A stretch of 64,000 nucleotides of DNA from JANXQG01 sp964615095 (lineage in GTDB: Bacteria > Planctomycetota > Planctomycetia > Pirellulales > Thermoguttaceae), in contig CAZTPX010000018.1 in assembly GCA_964615095.1 (NCBI GenBank), positions 1 through 64,000 on the forward strand, written 5' to 3'. The position numbers and the translations under genes are program-made. A model generated the notes under the pieces. It was not told the origin of the DNA. It ran no database searches and saw only the letters and a list, made by a program, of their open reading frames with translations. Positions 52,617 to 60,809 of this stretch are shown piece after piece; the first letter of the stretch is position 1; each line of letters begins with the position of its first letter.

Positions 52617-53472
52617 GGGACCCAAACCTCCCGACACTACACCGCGCTCTAACAGATACACCAACGATCGTATCCATGGCCTGGATCGCCTGCAGCGCGC
52701 CCAGCGGCAAGACGATGCCGCCCGGCGGCGCGTCGGTGTCGCGCGGATTCACGCGGATCAGCGTGCCTTCCCGGATCTCGCATTCGCGGCGCACCGTCGG
52801 CACCCCGATGCCGGCCCCCAATTCGATGATGGCCAGCCGCTTCCCGCCAAGCTGCCCGAGCCAGCGGTGATAACGTGTCTGTTGTTCTTCGGAACGGCTT
52901 TCAATCCAGTCGCTGTCGTGGAACATGAGCACGTTGGGCCGGGCCAACTGGCCACAATCGGCGCACAGCGGCAGCGGCGGACGGGCACGGATCGTGGCCT
53001 CATCGACCGACACCGCTGTGTTTTCCGCCGACCAGATCGCGCCCGTACACCCTCGCACGCACTGCAGGAAGTTGATCGAGCCGTGGCATTCCAGAATGCG
53101 ATCGGGCGAGAAGCCGGCACGCTGGAAATGGCCGTCCACGTTGCTGGTGAAGACGAAATAGCCCAGCTCGCGGCATTCTCCCCAGCGGCGCAAGATTTCA
53201 AAGCCGGCATGCGGGGCCGTGACACGGTACAGGTTCAGGCGGTGGCCGAAAAAGCCCCATGCCTGCTCCGGGTCGCGCTGGAACCAGACGGGGTTCGAGA
53301 CCTCGGCGAACTGCCGGCCGCGGAAGGCGGGATAGGCCCGCCAGAAGCCTTCCGGGCCGCGGAAATCGGGCAGGCCGGAATCCACGCCCATGCCGGCCCC
53401 GGCGCCGATCAGCAGGGCGTCGGCCTCGACGATGACTTCGGCCGCTAGCCGACAGGCTTGTTCCAATTCCAT
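52465..53472 (-). CDS. Sir2-family NAD-dependent protein deacylase with odd C-terminus
   Basis: 335 aa with a Shine-Dalgarno (agaggagc) before the ATG at 53472. NAD-binding: LLIGAGAGMGVDSGLPDFRG, then FTSNVDGHF. Catalytic His 130 is in ECHGSINF, with Zn Cys 138, 142, 170 and 173. Late NAD contact: IIELGAGIGVPTVRRE and RVNPRD. The enzyme normally ends near LGALQAIQAMD (about residue 267), but here about 65 further Arg-rich residues follow in a frame that overlaps the zinc-ribbon gene out of frame. A lost stop or a frameshift is likely. Sirtuins remove acyl groups from Lys using NAD. Confidence 0.88.
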   Translation of the reverse strand: MELEQACRLAAEVIVEADALLIGAGAGMGVDSGLPDFRGPEGFWRAYPAFRGRQFAEVSNPVWFQRDPEQAWGFFGHRLNLYRVTAPHAGFEILRRWGECRELGYFVFTSNVDGHFQRAGFSPDRILECHGSINFLQCVRGCTGAIWSAENTAVSVDEATIRARPPLPLCADCGQLARPNVLMFHDSDWIESRSEEQQTRYHRWLGQLGGKRLAIIELGAGIGVPTVRRECEIREGTLIRVNPRDTDAPPGGIVLPLGALQAIQAMDTIVGVSVRARCSVGRFGSHGFCLPEMRIRVRRRAVRVWPSRPLLLRVGDRVSRHEADHNPLRNAKRAA

Positions 53473-53744
53473 GATTTGCTGCTCCTCTGGGGGCGCTGCT
53501 GGGAGTGACTTGCCAAAAACTACTCCTTCACCAACTGGGGCGAGCCCGGTGGGGTCTGGATCAACCTACATCCAGAATTGCGCCGGAACAAGTGCCGTTT
53601 TTGTTAACCTGGGCAATATCCAAACCCCGTTTCAAGTTTTCTGCGCGGCCTTGATCCGGATCAATGCGCCGCCACCAGTCCTTGGGTAGAATTTCAATAT
53701 AGGACGAACTGTCCAGCATGCAACACAGGGGGCAACAACTCATT

Positions 53745-54050
53745 ATGGCAGTGCGCAAGATCATCGAAATCGACGAGGAGAAGTGCGACGGCTGCGGGCA
53801 GTGCGTGTCGGCCTGCGCCGAGGGAGCGATCGAGATCCGCGACGGCAAGGCCCGGCTTGTGGCCGAAACCTACTGTGACGGTCTGGGGGCCTGCCTGGGC
53901 GAGTGCCCGCAGGATGCGATCAATATCATTGAACGCGAGGCTGATGCCTTCAGCGAGGAGTTGGTACGGCAGCGCGTTGCACTGTTGGGAATACTTGCAC
54001 CCATGCAGGCTTGTTCCGGCCTACAAGCCCGATTATTTCTCCGGGCCTAA
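53745..54050 (+). CDS. Shortened 4Fe-4S ferredoxin-like protein
   Basis: 101 aa from the ATG at 53745. First cluster motif CDGCGQCVSACAEGAI and second CDGLGACLGECPQDAI, the latter typical of the family with the GLGACLGECP box. Homologues continue for about 150 residues beyond EADAFSEELV with a Cys-containing domain (recalled knowledge). Here the text turns into a short unrelated tail (ILAPMQACSGLQARLFLRA) and stops, overlapping the end of the converging SGNH gene by 18 bases. The iron-sulfur part is intact but the protein looks truncated. It would act in electron transfer. Confidence 0.8.
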   Translation: MAVRKIIEIDEEKCDGCGQCVSACAEGAIEIRDGKARLVAETYCDGLGACLGECPQDAINIIEREADAFSEELVRQRVALLGILAPMQACSGLQARLFLRA

Positions 54051-54716
54051 ATGGTCCCGCACGCGATCCGCCAGGATCTTGTAGCCTTCGGTGTTGAAGT
54101 GCAGTTGGTCTTGGGCGAACAGTTCTTTCCGCGGCTTGCCGTCACCGCTCATCGTGGCGTCGAAGGTGTCGATGTAGTCCAGATTCTGGCCCTGGGCGAT
54201 GCAGTCCTTGATGAGTTGGTTGGCCTTCTTCTCACGACTGGCGTTGGCCCAGCGGGACGGCGTGGCGTTGATCGTCATGTAGGCGATCCGCACCTTCGGC
54301 AGTTTCGCCCGCACCTTCTCGACGAAGGCCCGAAAATCGTCGCGGACGTGCTCGGGCGTCTTGCCGGCCGCGATGTCGTTGCCGCCGGCCCGCAGCACGA
54401 TCAACCGCGGCTTGTACGGGACCACGATCCGGTCGGCGAAATAGGTGCAGTCGGCAATCTCGCAGCCGCCGAACCCGCGATTGAGGACCTTGTGCTCCGG
54501 GAAGTCCTGGGCAAGCGATTTCCACATGCGGATCGTGGAGGAGCCGACGAACAGGACCGTTTCTGGGGGCGGCAGATTGGCGCGATCAGCCTTCTCGAAG
54601 GCCCGGATCTCCGCTTCCCATCGCTGGTTACCGGGCTCCGCAGCGCAAGAACATTGTGACACCGCACAAGCCACGAACCACACAAACGCCGCGCAGACAA
54701 GGTTCTTTGTTTTCAT
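54033..54716 (-). CDS. Secreted SGNH/GDSL-type hydrolase
   Basis: 227 aa from the ATG at 54716, start of a signal peptide (MKTKNLVCAAFVWFVACAVS). SGNH blocks: VLFVGSSTIRMW with the nucleophile Ser, NRGFGGCEIAD with Gly, RAGGNDIAAG with Asn, and the terminal DQLHFNTEGY with Asp and His. This is the platelet-activating-factor-acetylhydrolase-like subgroup of GDSL proteins, common in planctomycetes as secreted esterases/deacetylases. The substrate cannot be told. It converges with the ferredoxin-like gene, overlapping by 18 bases. Confidence 0.92.
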   Translation of the reverse strand: MKTKNLVCAAFVWFVACAVSQCSCAAEPGNQRWEAEIRAFEKADRANLPPPETVLFVGSSTIRMWKSLAQDFPEHKVLNRGFGGCEIADCTYFADRIVVPYKPRLIVLRAGGNDIAAGKTPEHVRDDFRAFVEKVRAKLPKVRIAYMTINATPSRWANASREKKANQLIKDCIAQGQNLDYIDTFDATMSGDGKPRKELFAQDQLHFNTEGYKILADRVRDHLGPEK

Positions 54717-54852
54717 TACTTGGTCCCTCTTTCGCAACTTGGATCAAAAATTTGTGGACAACCGTTGCAATTCCAGCTTACCGAAACATACTCGAATTAT
54801 CAACCGGTTGTCGCTTGTTGTCGCTTGTTCTCTTCTTCTGACGCGATCTCAA

Positions 54853-55098
54853 ATGGCCTCCACCAAGGAACCTGTGGTAGTCCCTTCCCCGCCGCTAGGC
54901 GTTCACGGCCCAGCCCGCACTGCGGCGTTTGCCGAGAGGATCGACGCCTTGACCGGCCTGCTCAAGAAGCAGATGGTGCGGCTGGCGATCGTTATTGCCA
55001 TCCTCGGCGGAGTTCGCATTGCCGCGAGCCTCCCGTCCTACGTCGCTGCTTCCTTGACCCACACGGTCTTGATGTTGACGAACTCGCGGATGCCATAA
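54853..55098 (+). CDS. Possible small membrane protein
   Basis: 81 aa from the ATG at 54853. A hydrophilic start (PPLGVHGPARTAAFAERIDA) and one membrane span (MVRLAIVIAILGGVRIAASL). The last 20 residues overlap the 3' end of the aldehyde dehydrogenase gene on the other strand. No Shine-Dalgarno is visible and no family is recognised; it is reported only because the composition is protein-like. Confidence 0.3.
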   Translation: MASTKEPVVVPSPPLGVHGPARTAAFAERIDALTGLLKKQMVRLAIVIAILGGVRIAASLPSYVAASLTHTVLMLTNSRMP

Positions 55099-56414
55099 AC
55101 GCTCAACTCACGGCCGTAGCCCGATTGCTTGACGCCGCCGAAAGGCACGCGTGGATCGGAGACGACCATGCCGTTGACGAAAACCATGCCGGCCTCGATC
55201 TCGTCGATGAAACGGGCCTGTTCGATTGTGTCGTTGGTCCAGACGCTGCAGCCTAGCCCAAACGACACGTCGTTGGCCAGCCCGATCGCCTCGTCCACGT
55301 CGCGCACGCGGAAGAGCGCGGCCACGGGACCAAACAACTCCTCGGCATACGCCGGGCATCCGCGGGGGATGTCGGTCAGCACCGTGGGGGCGTAGTAGTA
55401 GCCAGGGCGATCGAGCGGTTTGCCTCCCGTCAGAACTCGGGCCCCCGCCGCCACAGACTTCTCGACCTGCCCGTGCAGGTCGCGCACGATTTGCGCCGTG
55501 ACGAGCGGACCGAGGTCGGTGGCCTCGTGCATGGGATCTCCGACGCGAAGCGACTCCATCCCGCGCACGAAGCGGCGTTCAAACTCATCGGCGATTTGCT
55601 CCGCGATCAGGAAACGCTTGGCGGCGATGCAGGACTGGCCGTTATTGATCGTCCGCGCCTGCACGGCCAGCGGCACAACACGGTCAAGATCGGCGCTGGG
55701 CCGGACGATGAAGGGGTCGCTGCCACCCAGTTCGAGGAGGCTCTTCTTGATCTGCCGGCCCGCTGTGGCGGCCACGCTCTTGCCGGCCGCTTCGCTTCCC
55801 GTCAGCGTGACCGCCTTGACCCGCGAGTCGCTGAGAATCCCCTCCACCGCAGCGGATTCGACCAGCAGCGTCTGGAACGCCCCCTCCGGGAAACCGGCCC
55901 GACGAAAGACATCTTCGATCGCCAGGGCGCACTGGGGGACATTGGAGGCATGCTTCAGCAGCCCGACGTTGCCGGCCATCAGAGCGGGAGCGGCAAAGCG
56001 AAAGACCTGCCAGAAGGGAAAATTCCAGGGCATCACGGCCAGCACAGGCCCCAACGGTTGGTACAGGACCAACGTGCTGCTCGCCTCGGTCCGCACCTCC
56101 TCCGGCTGCAACAGGCGCTCGCCGTTATCGGCATAATAGCGACAGCCGCGCGCACACTTGAGCACTTCCTCGACCGCCGAGCGAAAGGTCTTGCCCATCT
56201 CAGTCGTCATCAGGCGGGCATAATGGTCCTTGCCGCTCTCGAGGATCCCCGCTGCCCGCTGCATAAACTGGGAGCGCTGGGCAAACGGAACGCGGCGATA
56301 CGTGGGAAACGTCCGGGCGGCAAGTAGCAGCTTCTCGTCAAGTTGGGAGGCGGTGAGCGACTCAAAAGTCCGCAATGTCTCCCCCGTCGCAGGATTGACA
56401 GTGGCGATAGTCAT
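55038..56414 (-). CDS. NAD(P)-dependent aldehyde dehydrogenase (succinate-semialdehyde dehydrogenase-like)
   Basis: 458 aa from the ATG at 56414 (an in-frame ATG at 56438 is the alternative). ALDH motifs: VLAVMPWNFPFWQVFRFAAP for cofactor binding, VTLTGSEAAGKSV, the general base Glu in LLELGGSDPFIV, the catalytic Cys in NNGQSCIAAKRF, and the EELFGPVAALF and PFGGVKQSGYGRE ends. The short PWNFPFWQVFR wording and length fit the SSADH/GabD-like class, which oxidises semialdehydes to acids. It lies upstream of no obvious partner, so the pathway is uncertain. Its 3' end overlaps a doubtful small ORF. Confidence 0.93.
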   Translation of the reverse strand: MTIATVNPATGETLRTFESLTASQLDEKLLLAARTFPTYRRVPFAQRSQFMQRAAGILESGKDHYARLMTTEMGKTFRSAVEEVLKCARGCRYYADNGERLLQPEEVRTEASSTLVLYQPLGPVLAVMPWNFPFWQVFRFAAPALMAGNVGLLKHASNVPQCALAIEDVFRRAGFPEGAFQTLLVESAAVEGILSDSRVKAVTLTGSEAAGKSVAATAGRQIKKSLLELGGSDPFIVRPSADLDRVVPLAVQARTINNGQSCIAAKRFLIAEQIADEFERRFVRGMESLRVGDPMHEATDLGPLVTAQIVRDLHGQVEKSVAAGARVLTGGKPLDRPGYYYAPTVLTDIPRGCPAYAEELFGPVAALFRVRDVDEAIGLANDVSFGLGCSVWTNDTIEQARFIDEIEAGMVFVNGMVVSDPRVPFGGVKQSGYGRELSVYGIREFVNIKTVWVKEAAT

Positions 56415-56456
56415 GGAATTTCTCACGAACTGCTGCACGTCGTCATTTTCACCGCG

Positions 56457-57326
56457 TTATCGCGTTTCTTCGGCTTTGGGTTTGTGCTCGTTCTCGTCCG
56501 GGCCGAAGGTAATGCTGCACTTGGGGAACGCCTTTTGGAGCCTCTTCACACCGGCCTCGGTGACTGCGGTCCCCTTCAAGCCCAGGGAGTGCAGCTTGGA
56601 GAGACCCTTGAGATAATCCAAGCCGGCATCCGTCACTTTGGTATGATCAAGCCACAGGTAGTTCAAGCTCTTAAGTCCCGCCACGTGCGCCAGACCGGCG
56701 TCGGTGATGTTCGTGTCCTGCAGGAGCAGGCAGCCGATCTTGTCGAGGCCGGCCAAGTTGACCAACCCCGCGTCCGTGATCTGGGTGCCGCTGAGAAACA
56801 GCCGCCGCAGATTGGCATGGGATTTCAAATTCGCCATGCCGGCATCATTGAACTTGCTCTCGCCGGCGTAGAGATACTCCAGCTTTTTGGCATCCGCCAG
56901 GTTCGACAGGCCGCTGCCCGTCACGGCCGTGCCGAACAGCGTAAGAGCGTGCAGGTCGGTCATCCGCTTCAGGTTAGCCAGACCCGTGTCGGTGATCTTC
57001 GTGCCGGACAGGCTAAGGAAGTGCAATTGCGTGAGGTTTTGCAGATGTGCCAATCCGGCATCGGTGACCGGCGAACTGGAGAGATCGAGCGTTGTCAGAT
57101 CCCGCAAGTCCGCAAGATGTACCAGGTGCGAATCGGCGAGTTTCTTCTTGTTTGCGAAACTCACCGACACGACACGTCCCTGGGCATCGCGGCTCAGCGT
57201 TCCGCCCGCATCGCTCAGCGCCGCCGCAATGGCGTCGACATTCGGCTGCGGATTATCGTCCTTTGCATAGGCGGCGGCCAAAACCACGGCCGCCAAGATG
57301 ACTGCAATGTACGGCGAGCATTTCAT
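56457..57326 (-). CDS. Secreted leucine-rich-repeat protein
   Basis: 289 aa from the ATG at 57326 (signal peptide MKCSPYIAVILAAVVLAAAY). Eight or nine LRRs of 23-24 residues of the bacterial 'TDAGLAHL' type, for example LTTLDLSSSPVTDAGLAHL, LHFLSLSGTKITDTGLANL, LRRLFLSGTQITDAGLVNL and LNYLWLDHTKVTDAGLDYL. It closes with a short charged tail. Such repeats are very common in planctomycetes and form a solenoid for protein binding. The gene stands alone between the aldehyde dehydrogenase (43 bases downstream) and the large protein at 57399. Confidence 0.92.
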   Translation of the reverse strand: MKCSPYIAVILAAVVLAAAYAKDDNPQPNVDAIAAALSDAGGTLSRDAQGRVVSVSFANKKKLADSHLVHLADLRDLTTLDLSSSPVTDAGLAHLQNLTQLHFLSLSGTKITDTGLANLKRMTDLHALTLFGTAVTGSGLSNLADAKKLEYLYAGESKFNDAGMANLKSHANLRRLFLSGTQITDAGLVNLAGLDKIGCLLLQDTNITDAGLAHVAGLKSLNYLWLDHTKVTDAGLDYLKGLSKLHSLGLKGTAVTEAGVKRLQKAFPKCSITFGPDENEHKPKAEETR

Positions 57327-57398
57327 AGTCAATTCCTTTACGGTTACGTCACTTCTCTACGGAACGGATAACTTGTACAATCCCACGTCATTTGCCAA

Positions 57399-59951
57399 TT
57401 AACGGTCAAGGTCTACGACATCGTCGCCGCGCGATGACATGTCCACCACGCGATTGCCGTCCACGAGTAACTGATAGCTGATGCCTTGTTTCGCGCGGAT
57501 CGACGCCTTGCCGCCGTGGATTGTCATGGGAAAGGGTGAGACCACGCGATGCTTGTCGCCCACGGCCACGGCTAGCGAGTCCAGAGCCCCCTCGAGTGCG
57601 AAACGCAAGCTGACGACCGCGCAGGGATTGATGGCCGGCGGCCGCCGCGTCTGCGTGGGCAAATCGAACGAATCGGGCACGCAGCCGGCGTATTCACCAT
57701 CCGGATACTGCATTTGCTCGCTGGCCGCAAGAATGCCTTCGGCCACTTGCCGCCATGCGAGCGTCGTGTCGTAAGGTACGAACATGGTCAGGGCGTAGGC
57801 GTAATCGTAGCCGCACCACTCGACCGGCAAACCGATCCAGTTCGGGGCACGCCAATTGGTCGCACCGAACACGGGCGTGGTGGCATAAACCATGACCGGC
57901 TTGCAACTCCACTGATAAACGAACGGCAGGCCGGAAATGGCCCACCGGCGGGCGCAATCAAGATACTCGCGCTTGCCAGTCAACTCGTAGCCCCGCACAT
58001 AGGCCTGGACGAGCCGCGCCGAGGCCAGGATATCGGGCGTGTGCAGCGGGCACTCCCAGGTCTGCGCGCCGCGCGGCGTGCGAAAGCGTTTCATAAACTC
58101 CAACGCCCTGATTCCCGCCGCCAAGGCAGTCTTGTCGCCGGTAGCGTGTGCGTGCTCCAGCAGGATAACGGCATAATTGCCGCAGTAGCCGCTTGCCGTG
58201 TCCTCGAAGTGGCCACGGCGGTAGGGGCCGTCGTAGCGAAAGGAGCCGTCGGGCCGTTGCTGGGCGACCACACCGCCGACCTGCGCGGTCTTCATCCTCA
58301 GCCATTCCTGGGCACGGCCGCTGACAAAGTAGATCGCTTCATTGGGAATGTGCGAGCCGCCCGCGGGCGGCGCGGCGGGCAGCGGCGGCGTCTGCCCACT
58401 CAAACGCCAGACCGTCGAGGCGAAGTCGACGTACGGCCGCCGCGGGAACTGTGGATCCGCGCAGTGGCCCCAGCCCGCGTCGGTCTTGAGCGGCGGATTG
58501 GCCAGGGCTTTCAGGCAGAGCGCCAACTGCGCCGCGCGGCCGCGCGGCGCTTTCGGCACGGGCGGCAGGCCGCGTTTGTTCACCGCCCAGAGGATTGCCT
58601 CCTCGATCGGCGCCGGCCCGCGGACGAGGATTGTCGCGTCGATCTGTTTGCCCCGCAACGCGGCCCGGTGCCCCTCCGCACCGTCGACGAAATTCGGCGT
58701 GGCAAAGACGGGTTGCAGCGACATGTCGTGCCAGGTCATCGCCATCGTCGCGCGGTCGGTGACAAACGCCATCAGCGGCATTGTCACCTTCAGAGGGTCG
58801 GGCGCGAAGCGAACGTGTTCTTCGGTCTCGATGTCGAGCGTCGACGAGGAGGCCTCGCCTTTCCCCAGATACTCCAAGCCGGCAAACACGCCCTGTTCCA
58901 GGGGGCCAAGGGCGCGCAACACCGGACCTTCGCAGGGCATGTCGCTGCGGATGGCAATCGAAATCTCTGCGCCCTGGAGCGAAACCGCCACACTGACGCC
59001 TTCCCCCACGAAACGCAGCGATTCGCCCTGCTCGGCCAGCGTCAAATTCGGCACAGCCCCGTTGCACCAGACAAACGGCGCGATGAGACCGACCGTTTTG
59101 CCCCCCGCTGCGACACGCGCGCCCGATCCGTCACGCGCGATCTCCAGCGTCAAGAACGCGGACTTACGCAGGATCCAATTGCCCGTCGCATGGGCATCAG
59201 CCAAAAAGACCGTCCGGCGGACGGGCGGCAGACCGTGGGGCTGAACGACAACCTCGAACGCGTGGAACGGCGCCTTGCCGTTGGCCGTGACTGACACCGA
59301 TTGTGTCGCGTTGGCGGCGACCGTAACCTTCTGGTCGGCAACCACACAGGCAATCGCATCGCCCGAGTGATTCCTGATCGCCAGGTTCACGCGAGATCCC
59401 TCGCTACCGACCGCTGCAATTTCCAGCGGGTGCAGGATCTCCCGAGCTACTTCGATGTTCGCGACCTCCACCAGGCCCGCCGCCTCGCCAGGGTCAAGCC
59501 GCAAGCGCGTGACGGTTCCTTTGGCCTGTAACGAAACCGCGTAATTGTGCCACTGGCCGTCGTGGATGAGCTTGAAATGCTCGCTTCTTGCCTCGTCCAT
59601 ATTCGGCGCTTGCGTTGTGGCCCAGAAGATCTGCCCGTCGCCGCCGGTGGCGCATTTCACGCGGAGCTTCACGCCGAACGGTCCCTCGATCTGGACTGGC
59701 GGGCTGACCAGGTAGGGGTCGTTGCCGCTGCTTCGGATCCGCAGCACTCCGCCCGCCACGGCGAGCGTGCAGTCATGCAGCGCCGTCCAACCCGCCGTGC
59801 CGTCGCCGAAAACCCAATGCTGGATCGGCTCGGTGCGGAGCAGTTGTCGCGGGCAGGGGTTGATGAGATTGGCGTTCTCGGCGGCCTCCAGCGCGGCCAA
59901 TGGCGTCAGCAGGGCTGCGAGAAGGGCAAGGGGCGTAAGGATGTTCTTCAT
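57399..59951 (-). CDS. Secreted (alpha/alpha)6-barrel-type glycosidase-like protein
   Basis: 850 aa. Signal peptide MKNILTPLALLAALLTPLAA. Residues about 30-180 are a jelly-roll-type beta domain (WVFGDGTAGWTALHDC, GDGQIFWATTQAPNMDEA). A beta-rich middle follows (about 190-480). The C-terminal part (about 510-800) has the helical pattern of six-hairpin glycosidases: DGSFRYDGPYRRGHFEDTA, GYCGNYAVILLEHAHATGD, RLVQAYVRGYELTGKREYLD and MQYPDGEYAGCVPDSFDL. A catalytic pair cannot be assigned with certainty; several Asp/Glu lie in the conserved hairpins. Likely secreted polysaccharide degradation, consistent with the GH2 gene nearby. Confidence 0.75.
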   Translation of the reverse strand: MKNILTPLALLAALLTPLAALEAAENANLINPCPRQLLRTEPIQHWVFGDGTAGWTALHDCTLAVAGGVLRIRSSGNDPYLVSPPVQIEGPFGVKLRVKCATGGDGQIFWATTQAPNMDEARSEHFKLIHDGQWHNYAVSLQAKGTVTRLRLDPGEAAGLVEVANIEVAREILHPLEIAAVGSEGSRVNLAIRNHSGDAIACVVADQKVTVAANATQSVSVTANGKAPFHAFEVVVQPHGLPPVRRTVFLADAHATGNWILRKSAFLTLEIARDGSGARVAAGGKTVGLIAPFVWCNGAVPNLTLAEQGESLRFVGEGVSVAVSLQGAEISIAIRSDMPCEGPVLRALGPLEQGVFAGLEYLGKGEASSSTLDIETEEHVRFAPDPLKVTMPLMAFVTDRATMAMTWHDMSLQPVFATPNFVDGAEGHRAALRGKQIDATILVRGPAPIEEAILWAVNKRGLPPVPKAPRGRAAQLALCLKALANPPLKTDAGWGHCADPQFPRRPYVDFASTVWRLSGQTPPLPAAPPAGGSHIPNEAIYFVSGRAQEWLRMKTAQVGGVVAQQRPDGSFRYDGPYRRGHFEDTASGYCGNYAVILLEHAHATGDKTALAAGIRALEFMKRFRTPRGAQTWECPLHTPDILASARLVQAYVRGYELTGKREYLDCARRWAISGLPFVYQWSCKPVMVYATTPVFGATNWRAPNWIGLPVEWCGYDYAYALTMFVPYDTTLAWRQVAEGILAASEQMQYPDGEYAGCVPDSFDLPTQTRRPPAINPCAVVSLRFALEGALDSLAVAVGDKHRVVSPFPMTIHGGKASIRAKQGISYQLLVDGNRVVDMSSRGDDVVDLDR

Positions 59952-60064
59952 GGTTCTCCGATCTGCATGTTGGTTCGATTATAGCACGTCGCCGGGCAGG
60001 CTTCCATCGCCACATTCCCCTGTCCCAGTGGCGTGCGGCCGGATTTTCTGCTAATCTATCCAGC

Positions 60065-60763
60065 ATGAAGAGTGAGATTCAGCCTACTGCCCGTTTCCGC
60101 GGACTCGTCTTCGACATGGACGGCGTACTCTGCGATTCCGAACCGTTCATCTGCGAAGCGGCGATGCGGATGTTCGCCGAAAGGCACGACCTTCAGGTTC
60201 GCCCGGAGGACTTCCTGCCGTTTGTGGGGGCGGGCGAGGACCGCTACCTCGGCGGCGTGGCGGAACGGTACGGCATCCAGTGGGACCGGCAAGAGGACAA
60301 GAGGCGGACCTACCAGATCTATCTGGAGATCATTCGCGGTCGCCTCCAGCCGTTGGCCGGCGCGAGCGAATTCATCGCCCGCTGTCGACAGTTGGGGATG
60401 CGCCTGGCGGTGGCCACCAGCGCCGACGCGGTCAAGATGCGGGGAAACCTGGCGGAGATCGGCTTGCCGCCGGAAACGTTCGACGTCTGTGTCAACGGCC
60501 TGGATGTGGTCCACAAGAAGCCGGACCCGGAAATCTTCTCGCTAGCGATCCGGCGGCTGGAGTTGACACCCGGCGAGTGCCTGATTGTGGAGGATGCCCC
60601 TAACGGCATCCGCGCCGGGAAGGCCGCTGGCGCGAAGTGCCTGGGGCTGACGACCAGCTTCTCCGCCGCCGAGTTGCAGGCTGCCGGGGCAGACCGGACC
60701 GCCCCAGACCTGGCCCACGTGCCGCCGGAGGTGCTGGCCGATGTCGGCAACCGTCAACCATAA
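60065..60763 (+). CDS. HAD-superfamily hydrolase, beta-phosphoglucomutase-like
   Basis: 232 aa. Motif I VFDMDGVLCDSEP with nucleophile and acid/base Asp near the N-terminus. Motif II Ser/Thr in AVATSADA. Motif III Lys in HKKPDPEIFSLA. Motif IV VEDAPNGIRAGKAAGAKCLG. The small alpha cap lies between motifs I and II. These features match the PgmB/GPH-like class, which acts on phosphorylated sugars in the cytoplasm. It lies 46 bases before the GH2 gene on the same strand, so the two may form a sugar-utilisation operon. The ATG at 60065 follows weak spacing; no upstream start is needed. Confidence 0.92.
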   Translation: MKSEIQPTARFRGLVFDMDGVLCDSEPFICEAAMRMFAERHDLQVRPEDFLPFVGAGEDRYLGGVAERYGIQWDRQEDKRRTYQIYLEIIRGRLQPLAGASEFIARCRQLGMRLAVATSADAVKMRGNLAEIGLPPETFDVCVNGLDVVHKKPDPEIFSLAIRRLELTPGECLIVEDAPNGIRAGKAAGAKCLGLTTSFSAAELQAAGADRTAPDLAHVPPEVLADVGNRQP

Positions 60764-60809
60764 TGATCCGGCGCCGGGCGGCCGGACGTGTCCTAAACGG
60801 AGATCGATT

